Below, one piece after another: positions 1 to 9,099 of a stretch of DNA of 64,000 bases. Location: NCBI RefSeq assembly GCF_016908015.1, contig NZ_JAFBDB010000003.1:310001-374000 (forward strand). Direction: 5' to 3'. Every line of letters begins with the position of its first letter. Positions within the stretch are counted from its first letter, which is position 1. The notes below the pieces were generated by a model. The model saw nothing but the letters and a program-made list of their open reading frames with translations, had not been told where the DNA came from and did no database searches. The DNA is from Clostridium pascui (lineage in GTDB: Bacteria > Bacillota > Clostridia > Clostridiales > Clostridiaceae). Made by a program: the position numbers and the translations under genes.

Positions 1-566
1 CTGCAAAAACTCTAGAAGATATAGGGCTTTTCCCAAATAAAAAAACCATTCTCATTATGGGAGGTAGCTTAGGTATTGGTAAAATAGAGAATATATATAA
101 AAAACTTTTATTTCTAGATAAAGACATACAGATAATAATAGTTACAGGTAGGAACAAAAAGCTATATGATGAACTCATTAAAATTAGGGATACTTTTCAA
201 ACAAAGCCTACTTATATTATCGGTTTTACAGATAATGTAAACAAGTATATGCAAGCTTGCGACTTGCTTATTTCCAAACCTGGTGGACTTACTGTTACAG
301 AAGCTTTAATATGTGGAGTTCCTCTCGCAATATTTTCTCCAATACCAGGTCAAGAAGAAAAAAACGCAGAGTTCCTATTAAAATATAATCTTGCTATAAA
401 CTTAAGCGAAAGCAAGAATTGTATAGATGCTATAGATTATCTAATTTCAAACGAGGCAAAGCTTCAGGAAATGAAAGATAATTGCAGAGAATTTTCAAAC
501 CCACATGTCGGCGAAAACTTATATGATATATTAAAAAGCCTACTAGATAAAAGTTCTTTAAAATAA
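1..566 (+). CDS. Diacylglycerol glucosyltransferase / MGDG synthase-like glycosyltransferase (C-terminal part)
   Basis: The reading frame is open from base 3, so the gene starts left of the window and only the C-terminal half (about 188 residues) is present. The UDP-sugar binding region is visible: a GGSLGIG nucleotide-binding loop, then SKPGGLTVTEA and PIPGQEEKNA. This PGG..T.TEA...PGQE pattern is typical of the UgtP/MGDG synthase and MurG-related GT28 group, which transfer hexose from a UDP-sugar to diacylglycerol at the inner membrane face. MurG itself is less likely because of the PGQE motif. An intrinsic terminator follows immediately. The acceptor and sugar cannot be determined from the fragment. 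Confidence 0.8.
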   Translation, partial: AKTLEDIGLFPNKKTILIMGGSLGIGKIENIYKKLLFLDKDIQIIIVTGRNKKLYDELIKIRDTFQTKPTYIIGFTDNVNKYMQACDLLISKPGGLTVTEALICGVPLAIFSPIPGQEEKNAEFLLKYNLAINLSESKNCIDAIDYLISNEAKLQEMKDNCREFSNPHVGENLYDILKSLLDKSSLK

Positions 567-608
567 AGGCCAATGGTAAATTCTATCGAATTATACCATT
601 GACCTTTA
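564..608. terminator. Bidirectional intrinsic terminator between glycosyltransferase and spoIIR
   Basis: Two 15-base arms (564-578 and 594-608) pair with one mismatch, and A/T-rich runs lie on both sides. It sits between convergent genes and starts in the stop codon of the glycosyltransferase. Confidence 0.8.
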
Positions 609-649
609 TTTTAAAATATTAATTTATACTTTAATTAAGCACATTCAAC

Positions 650-1333
650 TTATATATTAAACACTTCTTTTATCAGCTCAAATATCTTAAATTTAACAAC
701 TACCTTGTTTTCATCTTTAGAGTTCTCTTTATTTTCCTTGTTTTTATCAGTATCATTTTTTTTTACAGTATTATCTACAGACTTATATTCTTCATCTGTA
801 AACACAGCTTTCATTTCTTTTTCCGTTTCCTTTTGTGCTATGTTTCCTTTTGTAATATCTACAAAGCATAATGGCGGAAACATAATACACCACCAATTTT
901 GACCCTTACCTTCCCCTATTATTATTCTATATGCTTCATAATTTCCCGCTGGCAAGGTTATACTTCCATAAGTTTTAACCGGGAAATTTTCATGCGATAA
1001 AGTTGTGTTTAATGTGTATTTATATCCATTTTCTTTTATTACTCTTTCTGATATCTTTCTTATTTCATTATCGTTTTCAGCTATTATCTTTCTTGATTCA
1101 TCTAGACTCTTTGAATTCTTAAGTTTAGGTGTCATATATTTTAATACTTCATTTCTTACTTTTAACTTAAGATTTTGATCATAATTCAAATCACTATTTG
1201 CTATTACATGAAACCTTATAAGCTTGTCTGCAATTCGCTTTTGCATAAAGTTTGTCTTAAATTCAGAGCCATACGTATTTATGGTTATAAATGCTAAAAA
1301 TATAGTAATAATAGCTATAAAAGTTTTTTTCAT
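650..1333 (-). CDS. spoIIR: Stage II sporulation protein R
   Basis: Exported signalling protein that, in Bacillus and clostridia, is made in the forespore under sigma-F and activates SpoIIGA so that pro-sigma-E is processed in the mother cell. The 227-residue product has an N-terminal membrane/signal segment (about residues 4-22), the family motif RFHVIANSD near residue 41, and the conserved region EAYRIIIGEGKGQNWWC leading into the MFPPLCF segment. The C-terminal tail (about 190-215) is unusually rich in Lys, Glu, Asn and Asp and is probably unstructured. It lies 92 bases downstream of the germinant receptor operon on the same strand, but normally has its own forespore promoter; I could not identify that promoter confidently. 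Confidence 0.93.
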   Translation of the reverse strand: MKKTFIAIITIFLAFITINTYGSEFKTNFMQKRIADKLIRFHVIANSDLNYDQNLKLKVRNEVLKYMTPKLKNSKSLDESRKIIAENDNEIRKISERVIKENGYKYTLNTTLSHENFPVKTYGSITLPAGNYEAYRIIIGEGKGQNWWCIMFPPLCFVDITKGNIAQKETEKEMKAVFTDEEYKSVDNTVKKNDTDKNKENKENSKDENKVVVKFKIFELIKEVFNI

Positions 1334-1425
1334 AATTTTTTCCCCCTAATTCCTCTAAACCTTTTCCCCTACTCTACTAGCTATTATTACCAATATTTTT
1401 TTTAATAATCACTTATTTATATTTT

Positions 1426-2610
1426 TTATTTTACTTGGCCTATTCTTCTTACATTAACTACACAGTTTACATTTACCTTAGCGCTTTTATATACCTCATC
1501 CCAATTATCCTTAACTTTATTCCATATAAACGGGTGAAATTTTTGAACATATTCTCTAAGATCCAATAAATCTGATTCGTATTTACTTTGAAGTGCTTTT
1601 ATAAGCCTTTCGTTTTCATCCTTTAATGATTTCCCCAAGTTATTTTCTAGTTCCTCAATAAACGCTCTAGAAAGCACTTCCTTTTCAACATAATATCCTT
1701 TAATTTCTCCTTCTATCTTTAAATTAACATCAAACTCCAATTTATCATCATTTTCTCTAACCTTCATTCTTCTCTCAATTCCTTCTATTTCAAAATCAAT
1801 AGGATGACCTTCCCTATATACCACTCTCTTTCCTCTTTTAAGCTTTCCCTGCAAAATCTGAATATCCTCAGTCATATCTACTGATAATGTATCTACCATC
1901 TTATAATTCTTTACTATACCCGTTCCTGCAAGCTTAAGTTCATTTTTTTCTCTATCTAAAGCTATACATGGAACAGTAACATTTCCAGATGTAATTAAGT
2001 CATTCATAAATTCATCTAAAGTTATTGGTATTACCCCAATTTTCCTATCGCTGCCTTTTATAAGCCCTCCCAAGTAGTTATCTAAACTTTTCTCCATCTC
2101 AGGTTTATATTTCAAAAAATCCTCTACCTTCCCAAGGGTCATAATAACTAGCATAGTCCTATTTAATGATGGTTGCCTTTGGAGATAATCTACAACTTCT
2201 TTTGCCACATCAGGATGTGCAAAGAACTCACTTCCAAGTAAAATCATTTCTGTGTGCGCAAAGCTTATACTTCTGCTACTTTTTTCTATAGCTTTAGATA
2301 TAGCATCCTCCATGGAATAAGATTGTGTAGTTATTGTCTTTGTTTCTGCTACTCCTCCCTGTTGTGGTCCCAACTGACTTATATCAGGAAAATTGTAGGA
2401 TACACTTAGCTTTTTAATGTCAACTTCTGCAAATGGATCCTCAGGCTTTATTTCTTTAAGTTCATCTATCTTTCCTATATCCGTCCCTATATCTATTCCT
2501 ATGGTAGAAATAAAATATCTTCTATCTATTTCGACTTTATCCCAACAACCATTAAGCAATATACTCATACTTAATAAAAGTGTTAACAAAATCTTATTGC
2601 GGCTTCTCAT
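1426..2610 (-). CDS. Ger(x)C family germinant receptor lipoprotein (C subunit)
   Basis: Lipoprotein subunit of a GerA-type nutrient germinant receptor in the spore inner membrane. The 394-residue product has a signal peptide ending in a lipobox with Cys22, followed by the family hallmark GCWD and then a DRRYFIS.IGID segment. Length is normal for GerAC/GerKC proteins. The start overlaps the end of the B-subunit gene by 17 bases, so the two are translationally coupled. It is the last gene of an A-B-C operon. The germinant specificity cannot be read from sequence, so I do not assign a gerA/gerK letter. Confidence 0.93.
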   Translation of the reverse strand: MRSRNKILLTLLLSMSILLNGCWDKVEIDRRYFISTIGIDIGTDIGKIDELKEIKPEDPFAEVDIKKLSVSYNFPDISQLGPQQGGVAETKTITTQSYSMEDAISKAIEKSSRSISFAHTEMILLGSEFFAHPDVAKEVVDYLQRQPSLNRTMLVIMTLGKVEDFLKYKPEMEKSLDNYLGGLIKGSDRKIGVIPITLDEFMNDLITSGNVTVPCIALDREKNELKLAGTGIVKNYKMVDTLSVDMTEDIQILQGKLKRGKRVVYREGHPIDFEIEGIERRMKVRENDDKLEFDVNLKIEGEIKGYYVEKEVLSRAFIEELENNLGKSLKDENERLIKALQSKYESDLLDLREYVQKFHPFIWNKVKDNWDEVYKSAKVNVNCVVNVRRIGQVK

Positions 2611-3700
2611 TTATATCTCCCCTCCTTTTTCTAGGTTTTAAAATAAGCAGTGCAAGAGGAATCAGTACTATATTTATAAGAAATAATATAGGACTCATAA
2701 ATGAAGATATTTCAGAAACATCTTGAACATTTTTAGGATATAAAGCAAAAAGATATGTTAAAGGTATAATTATTGCCGCCCCTAGCTTTATGTCCTCTAA
2801 ATTAAATATTCTCTTTGTCATATCCGCGGCAAAATAATACTGATTTACAAAGGTAGTTATGTAAAAAATGATCCATATACTCATGAATACACCTTCCCAT
2901 CTTTCTATAAACGAGCCTGGTATATTTATATTTCCTATCATACTTACAACTGGCCATAATAGAATTGAAACTTGTTTTTCCCCAAATGTAGCTACTGTAA
3001 GGACAAAGGTAATTAAATAAAATACTGTTATAAATATAATTCCTCTTTTTATAGCCTTCTTTGTATTTACTTGCTCTTTTACCAAAGGAAGAATTAAGAA
3101 TAGTATTGACAGTCCACCATATCTAATTATCGATGTATTTAAACCAGTTATATATTTGATTGGCTTAGCATCGAATACAGGTAATAGATTCGTAAAATCT
3201 ACATTGTATAAACACACCATAAACACTACTCCAATTGGTATAAACATAAGCCAAAATGAAATTTCATTAAATTTCACTAAGTTATCCACCTCTGCTCTAA
3301 TTAAATAACTTCCAACTAGTATAGTTACTAAAAATACAAACTCTATTGGAGTCCTTTCTAATAAGTATAGTTTTATTTCCTCTCCAAATACTCTGAGGCC
3401 AAATGCAGAAAATACAACACTATATATTACAAAACTTAGTCCTACTATTTTACCTAGTATTTTACCAAAGGTCCCCTCGATTATTTCCTCAAAATGTCTA
3501 TACGAGTTGTTTTTCATTACTTTATATATTAAATAACATACGAACCATACTATAAATCCGCTGATGATTATAGGTATCCATCCATCATTTCCAACCATTT
3601 CTGAAAGTTCTCTTGGATACGAAAACACATTAACTCCTAATAAAGTAACTGCAATTGTAGAGAACAGCCCATATCCTGTTGTAAATTTTTTATTATCCAT
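2594..3700 (-). CDS. GerAB/endospore permease family germinant receptor subunit (B subunit)
   Basis: Integral membrane subunit of the germinant receptor, related to APC-superfamily amino-acid transporters, and the likely germinant-binding subunit. The 368-residue protein is almost entirely hydrophobic with about ten predicted transmembrane segments. It has the family start (TTGYGLFSTI) and the GNDGW.P.IISG segment in the second helix region. It lies 19 bases after the A-subunit gene and overlaps the C-subunit gene. Order A-B-C and full lengths suggest an intact receptor. Confidence 0.93.
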   Translation of the reverse strand: MDNKKFTTGYGLFSTIAVTLLGVNVFSYPRELSEMVGNDGWIPIIISGFIVWFVCYLIYKVMKNNSYRHFEEIIEGTFGKILGKIVGLSFVIYSVVFSAFGLRVFGEEIKLYLLERTPIEFVFLVTILVGSYLIRAEVDNLVKFNEISFWLMFIPIGVVFMVCLYNVDFTNLLPVFDAKPIKYITGLNTSIIRYGGLSILFLILPLVKEQVNTKKAIKRGIIFITVFYLITFVLTVATFGEKQVSILLWPVVSMIGNINIPGSFIERWEGVFMSIWIIFYITTFVNQYYFAADMTKRIFNLEDIKLGAAIIIPLTYLFALYPKNVQDVSEISSFMSPILFLINIVLIPLALLILKPRKRRGDINEKPQ

Positions 3701-3719
3701 ATCACTTTCTCACCCCTTT

Positions 3720-5177
3720 TTACTTTTGCCTTATTTTATCCTTAGTATTTAAATACTTAGGTCTTTCCTTAAACGAATCCCAAGGTAATCTTACGTATAC
3801 ATCCTTAAAATCCTTTATATTAGGATTGACCAGTGGTGATAAGTACGATATTCCAAAACTTTTAAGCCTTATAAGATGAATCAATAGCAATACAAGTCCT
3901 AGTACTATTCCATATAAACCTATGAATGAAGCTGCAATAATCAATAGAAATCTTACAATTCGTATTGCCATAGCTACTTCATAATTAGGTGTTGTAAAGT
4001 TAGTTATAGTTGTTATTGATATAATTATTATCATTATGGGGCTTACTATTCCAGCACTTACTGCCGCCTGACCTATAATCAATCCCCCTACTATTCCTAT
4101 TGTTGAACCAATAGGTTTTGGGAGCCTTACGGTAGATTCCGTAAGCAATGCTAAACTTACTTCCATAATAATGGTCTCTACAAATGCCGGAAAAGGCACA
4201 CCTTCCCTAGAAGCTGCAATGAAGTATGCAAGTTTTGTAGGTGATATTGATACATGAAAAGAGGTTATAGCTACATATAAAGCTGGCAGTACAAGAGACA
4301 TAAATACTGCAATTAATCTTATAATTCTAAACATACTTCCATATGCCCATCTCTGATAGTAATCGTCTGGAGATTGAAAAAACACTGGTAAGGTTGCAGG
4401 TACTATCAATGCAAAAGGGGAATTATCCACTAGTATAGCTACTCTTCCTTCATATAATGCACTTGCTACCACATCTGGTCTTTCTGTGCTTTCAACCTGG
4501 GGAAATATCGACCACTTACTATCTTCTATTAACTGTTCCACATATCCACTGTCTAATATAGAATCTATACTTATTTTTTCTATTCTTTTTATAGTTTCAT
4601 CCACTATTTCTTTATCTGCTATATCTTCCATATACATAATTGCTGTATCAGTTTTAGATCTACTTCCTAAACTTTTAGGTATAACTTTAAGGCGAGTATC
4701 TCTTATTCTTCTTCTTACGAGAGCTGTGTTAAATCTTATAGTTTCAGTAAATCCATCCCTACCACCTCTAACAACAGTTTCTCCAGATGGCTCCGATACA
4801 CCCCTAGCTGGCCAAAAGCGTGTTGCTATAACGTAACAAGCTGTAAAGTTATTAATAAATAACATAGTGTCTCCAGACATCATAGAATTTACAGCTTTAC
4901 TTAAGTCTTTTTCCTCCCTCATATCAGATACAGTCAGAAATCTTTTCTCAATATCCTCAACTTTTATGGATGTTTTCTCCAACATCAAACTCTCAAGCAC
5001 AAAATTGTTTATAAGAATTTTATCCGCCATACCATCTATATATATTAATGTGGCTTTGTTTTCTCCTATGTAAAATTCTCTATATACTATGTCAGATACA
5101 TCTTTAAGCAAGCCCTTTATGTAATCTATATTTTCATCTAAATTGGAGTAAATTTCATTTCTTATTTCCTCTTTCAT
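3720..5177 (-). CDS. GerAA family germinant receptor subunit (A subunit)
   Basis: The 485-residue A subunit has a large soluble N-terminal domain (about 1-280) and a C-terminal block of transmembrane helices (about 285-445). Family motifs include GRVAILVDNSPFALIVPAT before the first helices, FFQSPDDYYQRW, and REGVPFPA.VE. A strong ribosome site (AAGGAGGGG, six bases before ATG) supports the start. With the B and C subunits it forms a spore inner-membrane complex that senses nutrients and triggers germination. Expression would be expected in the forespore under sigma-G, but I do not see an unambiguous sigma-G promoter. Confidence 0.93.
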   Translation of the reverse strand: MKEEIRNEIYSNLDENIDYIKGLLKDVSDIVYREFYIGENKATLIYIDGMADKILINNFVLESLMLEKTSIKVEDIEKRFLTVSDMREEKDLSKAVNSMMSGDTMLFINNFTACYVIATRFWPARGVSEPSGETVVRGGRDGFTETIRFNTALVRRRIRDTRLKVIPKSLGSRSKTDTAIMYMEDIADKEIVDETIKRIEKISIDSILDSGYVEQLIEDSKWSIFPQVESTERPDVVASALYEGRVAILVDNSPFALIVPATLPVFFQSPDDYYQRWAYGSMFRIIRLIAVFMSLVLPALYVAITSFHVSISPTKLAYFIAASREGVPFPAFVETIIMEVSLALLTESTVRLPKPIGSTIGIVGGLIIGQAAVSAGIVSPIMIIIISITTITNFTTPNYEVAMAIRIVRFLLIIAASFIGLYGIVLGLVLLLIHLIRLKSFGISYLSPLVNPNIKDFKDVYVRLPWDSFKERPKYLNTKDKIRQK

Positions 5178-5191
5178 AATCCGCCCCTCCT

Positions 5192-5398
5192 TTATAGCAA
5201 TATCATTCTAGTTATATAGAGTACTGCAGCAACTATAGTACTGATAAAAGATATTGATTTACATTGTCTTGCTGCCCTACACATATTTTCTCTTTTAAAG
5301 TAGTTATAATCTAACATGTATAATACAAAACTTTGTATTAAAATAAGTATAAAAAAATATCCATCGAATAGCTCCAATAAGTCTAATAATATATTCAT
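5192..5398 (-). CDS. Small membrane protein upstream of the germinant receptor operon
   Basis: A 68-residue protein with two hydrophobic segments (about residues 8-28 and 46-66) separated by a basic, cysteine-containing stretch (FKRENMCRAARQCK). I prefer the ATG at 5398, which follows GTGAGG by six bases, over the GTG twelve bases upstream. It ends 14 bases before the A-subunit gene and so is probably co-transcribed with the receptor. Some Bacillus ger operons carry a small fourth (D) membrane subunit that modulates germination. Position and size allow that analogy, but I see no sequence proof. Confidence 0.65.
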   Translation of the reverse strand: MNILLDLLELFDGYFFILILIQSFVLYMLDYNYFKRENMCRAARQCKSISFISTIVAAVLYITRMILL

Positions 5399-5465
5399 AG
5401 TTAACCTCACTTAAATAAATAATTTGCTTTACTTATTTTCTCTAATCATTATCTTATTTATACAT

Positions 5466-5509
5466 AAAAAGACTTAGGACATACTTAATATAGTCCTAAG
5501 TCTTTTTTA
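5466..5509 (-). terminator. Intrinsic terminator after ispE
   Basis: Perfect 10-bp core stem (5471-5480 with 5493-5502) flanked by A and T runs on both sides. It ends just before the ispE stop codon and separates ispE from the germination operon. Confidence 0.85.
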
Positions 5510-5512
5510 TAT

Positions 5513-6358
5513 CTAAGGTATAATTGTTTTAGTCAAAAATACTTGATTATAACTTTTCATAGCTTCGCTATAACAATTTTCTGCTTTATGTAAATCGTCA
5601 AAAATGCCATATACCGTAGGTCCACTTCCACTCATCAAAGTTCCAAGGGACCCATTTGATTTAATCATTTCTTTTATATCTCCTATTATAGGATTTTGTT
5701 CTATGGTTACTTGCTCTAATACATTATTCAACCCCCTTCCTATTTTAGTTAAGTTACCTTCATCAATCCCTTTAAGGATTTTATCTATTGGTGGATGAAC
5801 ATAACTTTTGCTATCTATTTTATTAAACACTTCTTTTGTTGAAACTCCAAAGCTTGGTTTAACCAGTACTAAAATACAATCCCTTAAAGGTTTTAAAGGC
5901 TTTATTATTTCTCCCACGCCTTCACACTTAGCAGTTCCTCCAACTATGCAAAATGGAACATCTGCACCTATTTCCTTTCCTAGACTTATCATTTCTTTCT
6001 GAGATAAGTTTTTATTGAATATTACATTAAGCATCTTAATTACTGCAGCTCCATCAGTACTTCCCCCTGCAAGCCCCGCCTCCACAGGTATATTCTTTTT
6101 TATTTTAATTTTAACTCCACTATTTATATTATAAGTTCTTATAAATAGTTCTGCTGCTCTGTAGGCAATATTGCCCTTATCTATAGGTAAATTAGCATTC
6201 TCACAGATTAATTCTATTCCATCATCACTCTTCTCAACATCAACTTCATCCCATAGATCTACAGTTTGCATAATCATTTCTAAATCATGATATCCATCAA
6301 CTCTTTTACCTATAACATCTAAAAACAAGTTTATTTTTGCATAAGCCTTTAATTTCAT
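5513..6358 (-). CDS. ispE: 4-diphosphocytidyl-2-C-methyl-D-erythritol kinase
   Basis: GHMP kinase of the MEP isoprenoid pathway; it phosphorylates CDP-methylerythritol using ATP. The 281-residue length is normal. It begins with the conserved AYAKINLFLDV and D/GYHDLEM motifs, carries the glycine-rich ATP loop PVEAGLAGGSTDGAA near residue 92, and ends with GTLMSGSGPTVYGIF. ispE also closes the yabG-veg region in Bacillus subtilis. Here the cyanophycin genes lie between it and the SPOCS gene. Confidence 0.97.
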   Translation of the reverse strand: MKLKAYAKINLFLDVIGKRVDGYHDLEMIMQTVDLWDEVDVEKSDDGIELICENANLPIDKGNIAYRAAELFIRTYNINSGVKIKIKKNIPVEAGLAGGSTDGAAVIKMLNVIFNKNLSQKEMISLGKEIGADVPFCIVGGTAKCEGVGEIIKPLKPLRDCILVLVKPSFGVSTKEVFNKIDSKSYVHPPIDKILKGIDEGNLTKIGRGLNNVLEQVTIEQNPIIGDIKEMIKSNGSLGTLMSGSGPTVYGIFDDLHKAENCYSEAMKSYNQVFLTKTIIP

Positions 6359-6417
6359 AATTCCTCAATCCCTTTGTATAAATTTTTATTAATTTATTAT
6401 AATATACTGATTAAAAG

Positions 6418-6473
6418 AAAGCTATAAAATAAAGCAGCATCCCTTTATAAAATGCTGCTTTATTTTATAGCTT
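6418..6473 (-). terminator. Intrinsic terminator after cphA
   Basis: A perfect 20-bp stem (6421-6440 with 6452-6471) with an 11-base loop runs into the cphA stop codon. It separates the cyanophycin operon from ispE. Confidence 0.85.
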
Positions 6474-9096
6474 ATACGCACGTTAACGCTTCTTTAATAT
6501 TTATATCCTTATTCATATTAATTTCATTTTTTACAATATCTAATAAAGGTTCATACTTTTCAAAGAATACTATAATCAAATCTCCCTTTCTAGAGTTTCT
6601 AATTGCTTCTAATAGTGCATCTTTTTCATTTAATATTATACTTACATTCTTAGTATTAAAATCAGTTTGTCTTACACCTTGTTCTAAAAGTTCTGCTACT
6701 TCTCCTACTTTTCTTCCTCTTCTATCTTCATCTTCTTTTATATAAATATAATCAAAATTTTCTCCAGATATCTTTCCTAAGCTTAATATATTTTCATCTT
6801 TTCTATCTCCTGGAACTCCTATTATCCCTATAAGTCTCTTACATCTTAGTTTTTTTGCTCCTTCTAGCACGGCCTTATATCCTTCTATATTATGCCCGTA
6901 ATCTAATATTACAGTTATATCATTTATCTTATACATATTAAATCTTCCTGGATTATGTTCCTCATCGGGATAAAAATTTTTCATGCCCCTTCTTATAAGC
7001 TTAAGATCTATATTCAAACCTATAAGTGCTGCACAAGCAGCCATAGCATTTTCTATATTGTACTCCAATTTCCCATCTACTGTAATTTTTATATCTTTCA
7101 CTTTGATTATAGGAGTCATTCCTTCATTATTTTCTAAACAAATGTAGCCATTTTCTATATAGATTGACTTTCCTCCATTTTTTATATGTTGCAGTACATT
7201 TGTATTATGCTTATCCTTAGAAAACAATATTATACTACTTTTTATTCTACTTCTTATGCTCATACTCATTTTATCATCTGCATTTAATACCACATATCCA
7301 TTATCTTTAACAGCTTCTCCTATGAGGGATTTTACAAATGCCAATTCTTCGATAGAGTTTATTCCATCCAACCCTAAATGATCTGATGCTATATTAGTTA
7401 TTACCCCAACATCTGCCAAGTCATATGCTAGACCTTTTCTAATTATCCCCCCTCTTGCCGTCTCAAGAACTGCCGCGTCTACATCCTTATTAAGAAGTAT
7501 CGTCATCGCACTATTGTATCCAGTTGTATCTCCCTTACTAATACATTTATTGTTTACGTATATTCCTCCTGTGGTAGTCATTCCAGTTCTATGCCCTGCT
7601 AAGGATAAGACATAAGATATTAATCTTGTTGTTGTAGTCTTTCCATTAGTCCCTGTAACTGATACAACAGGAATTTGACTTTCCACATTTTTAAACAACA
7701 TATCCATTATTGCTCCTGATACATTTCTTTGCTGTCCTTCATATGGAATTTCATGCATCCTTATTCCTGGTGCAGCATTTATTTCTATAATTACACCATC
7801 TATAGGTTTACTTATATCTGTACAGCACACATCTATACCACATATATCTAAACCCACTGCCTTTGCCGCCCTAACACATATATCTATATTTTCATCACAT
7901 ATAGAATCAGTGTAATCTACTGCTACTCCCCCTGTTGATAAATTAGCATTTTCTCTTAGCCATATCTTCTGCCCCTCTTCAGGGATTGATTCTAAATAAT
8001 ATGAGTCTTTTGATATATAGTTTTTTAGCTCATCATTTATCTTTATTTTAGTTAAAGGTTTTTCATGTCCTTCTCCTCTTCTTGGATCTTTGTTTAATTC
8101 CTCAATAAGTTGTTTTATAGTACTTTTTCCATCTCCAGTTACACATGGTGGTATTCTTTCTGATACCGCTACTACCTTGCCATCTATCACACAAACTCTA
8201 TAGTCCCTTCCCTCAACATATTTTTCTATAATTATTTCCTTGTATTCTTTAATTATGGTCTTATATGCTTTTATTAATTCCTGTTCATCTCTTAGATTTA
8301 CCAAAACTCCCTTGCCTTGATTCCCAAATCTAGGCTTTAACACTACTGGAAACCCTATTCTGTCTGCAAGCATAAGCATTTGAATAGGACTCTTTACCTC
8401 TTCCCCATCTGCTACTGGAATACATTGTCTTTGCAAAATATTTTTTGTAAGTAGCTTGTCACATGCAATATCCACTGGAATACATCCAGTATTACTGCTT
8501 ACAGTAGCTTCTATTAACTTGGAAGTGCTACCGTAACCTAACTGAAATACACTACCCTCATTCAATCTAATTGCAGGAATACCCCTTTTTTTAGCTTCTT
8601 CTAAAATAGCAAGTGTACTGGGCCCTAATTCTTCAGATTTTAGAGTATTCTTTAACTTACTAAAAGCTTCATCTATATTAATATCTTCATCTTTTATAAG
8701 TGAATTTATCAATGATACTGCAAGTTTACCTGTATCTATACCTGTCTTTTTATATTTATATTCATAAATTATGTAATAGCGATCCCCATTTACTTCTCTT
8801 GCTTTTCCATATTTAACTTCTATCCCCAATCTATTTTGAATGGCAAGTATCATATGTTCACAAATATGTGCTAGATATGTACCTTCATTTAATCTTTTTA
8901 CGAATCCACCTTCTTCATCTATACCACATCTATGTTCTCTTAATTCAGGCAAAATCTGTAGTAAACTACTATTAAAATTTTTTATTTTATTGCTTGGAAT
9001 ATCACTATATCCTTCTAAATCTAATTCTAATTTTATACAAGGTCTATGACTATAGATATTTCTACCCTCATACCAAGCTATCTCTATTACTTTCAT
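6472..9096 (-). CDS. cphA: Cyanophycin synthetase
   Basis: Makes cyanophycin (multi-L-arginyl-poly-L-aspartate) from Asp, Arg and ATP in the cytoplasm. The 874-residue length is typical. Domains in order are an N-terminal domain (about 1-160), an ATP-grasp domain (about 210-475, with VVLKPRFGNQGKGV and the metal site IIEINAAPGIRMHE), and a Mur-ligase-like domain starting at the P-loop VSVTGTNGKTTTT near residue 480, with the later signature DYGHNIEGY. Both catalytic halves look intact. It lies three bases after cphB, so the pair is an operon. Cyanophycin has been linked to spore assembly in C. perfringens, and sporulation genes flank this pair. Confidence 0.97.
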   Translation of the reverse strand: MKVIEIAWYEGRNIYSHRPCIKLELDLEGYSDIPSNKIKNFNSSLLQILPELREHRCGIDEEGGFVKRLNEGTYLAHICEHMILAIQNRLGIEVKYGKAREVNGDRYYIIYEYKYKKTGIDTGKLAVSLINSLIKDEDINIDEAFSKLKNTLKSEELGPSTLAILEEAKKRGIPAIRLNEGSVFQLGYGSTSKLIEATVSSNTGCIPVDIACDKLLTKNILQRQCIPVADGEEVKSPIQMLMLADRIGFPVVLKPRFGNQGKGVLVNLRDEQELIKAYKTIIKEYKEIIIEKYVEGRDYRVCVIDGKVVAVSERIPPCVTGDGKSTIKQLIEELNKDPRRGEGHEKPLTKIKINDELKNYISKDSYYLESIPEEGQKIWLRENANLSTGGVAVDYTDSICDENIDICVRAAKAVGLDICGIDVCCTDISKPIDGVIIEINAAPGIRMHEIPYEGQQRNVSGAIMDMLFKNVESQIPVVSVTGTNGKTTTTRLISYVLSLAGHRTGMTTTGGIYVNNKCISKGDTTGYNSAMTILLNKDVDAAVLETARGGIIRKGLAYDLADVGVITNIASDHLGLDGINSIEELAFVKSLIGEAVKDNGYVVLNADDKMSMSIRSRIKSSIILFSKDKHNTNVLQHIKNGGKSIYIENGYICLENNEGMTPIIKVKDIKITVDGKLEYNIENAMAACAALIGLNIDLKLIRRGMKNFYPDEEHNPGRFNMYKINDITVILDYGHNIEGYKAVLEGAKKLRCKRLIGIIGVPGDRKDENILSLGKISGENFDYIYIKEDEDRRGRKVGEVAELLEQGVRQTDFNTKNVSIILNEKDALLEAIRNSRKGDLIIVFFEKYEPLLDIVKNEINMNKDINIKEALTCV

Positions 9097-9099
9097 TTT

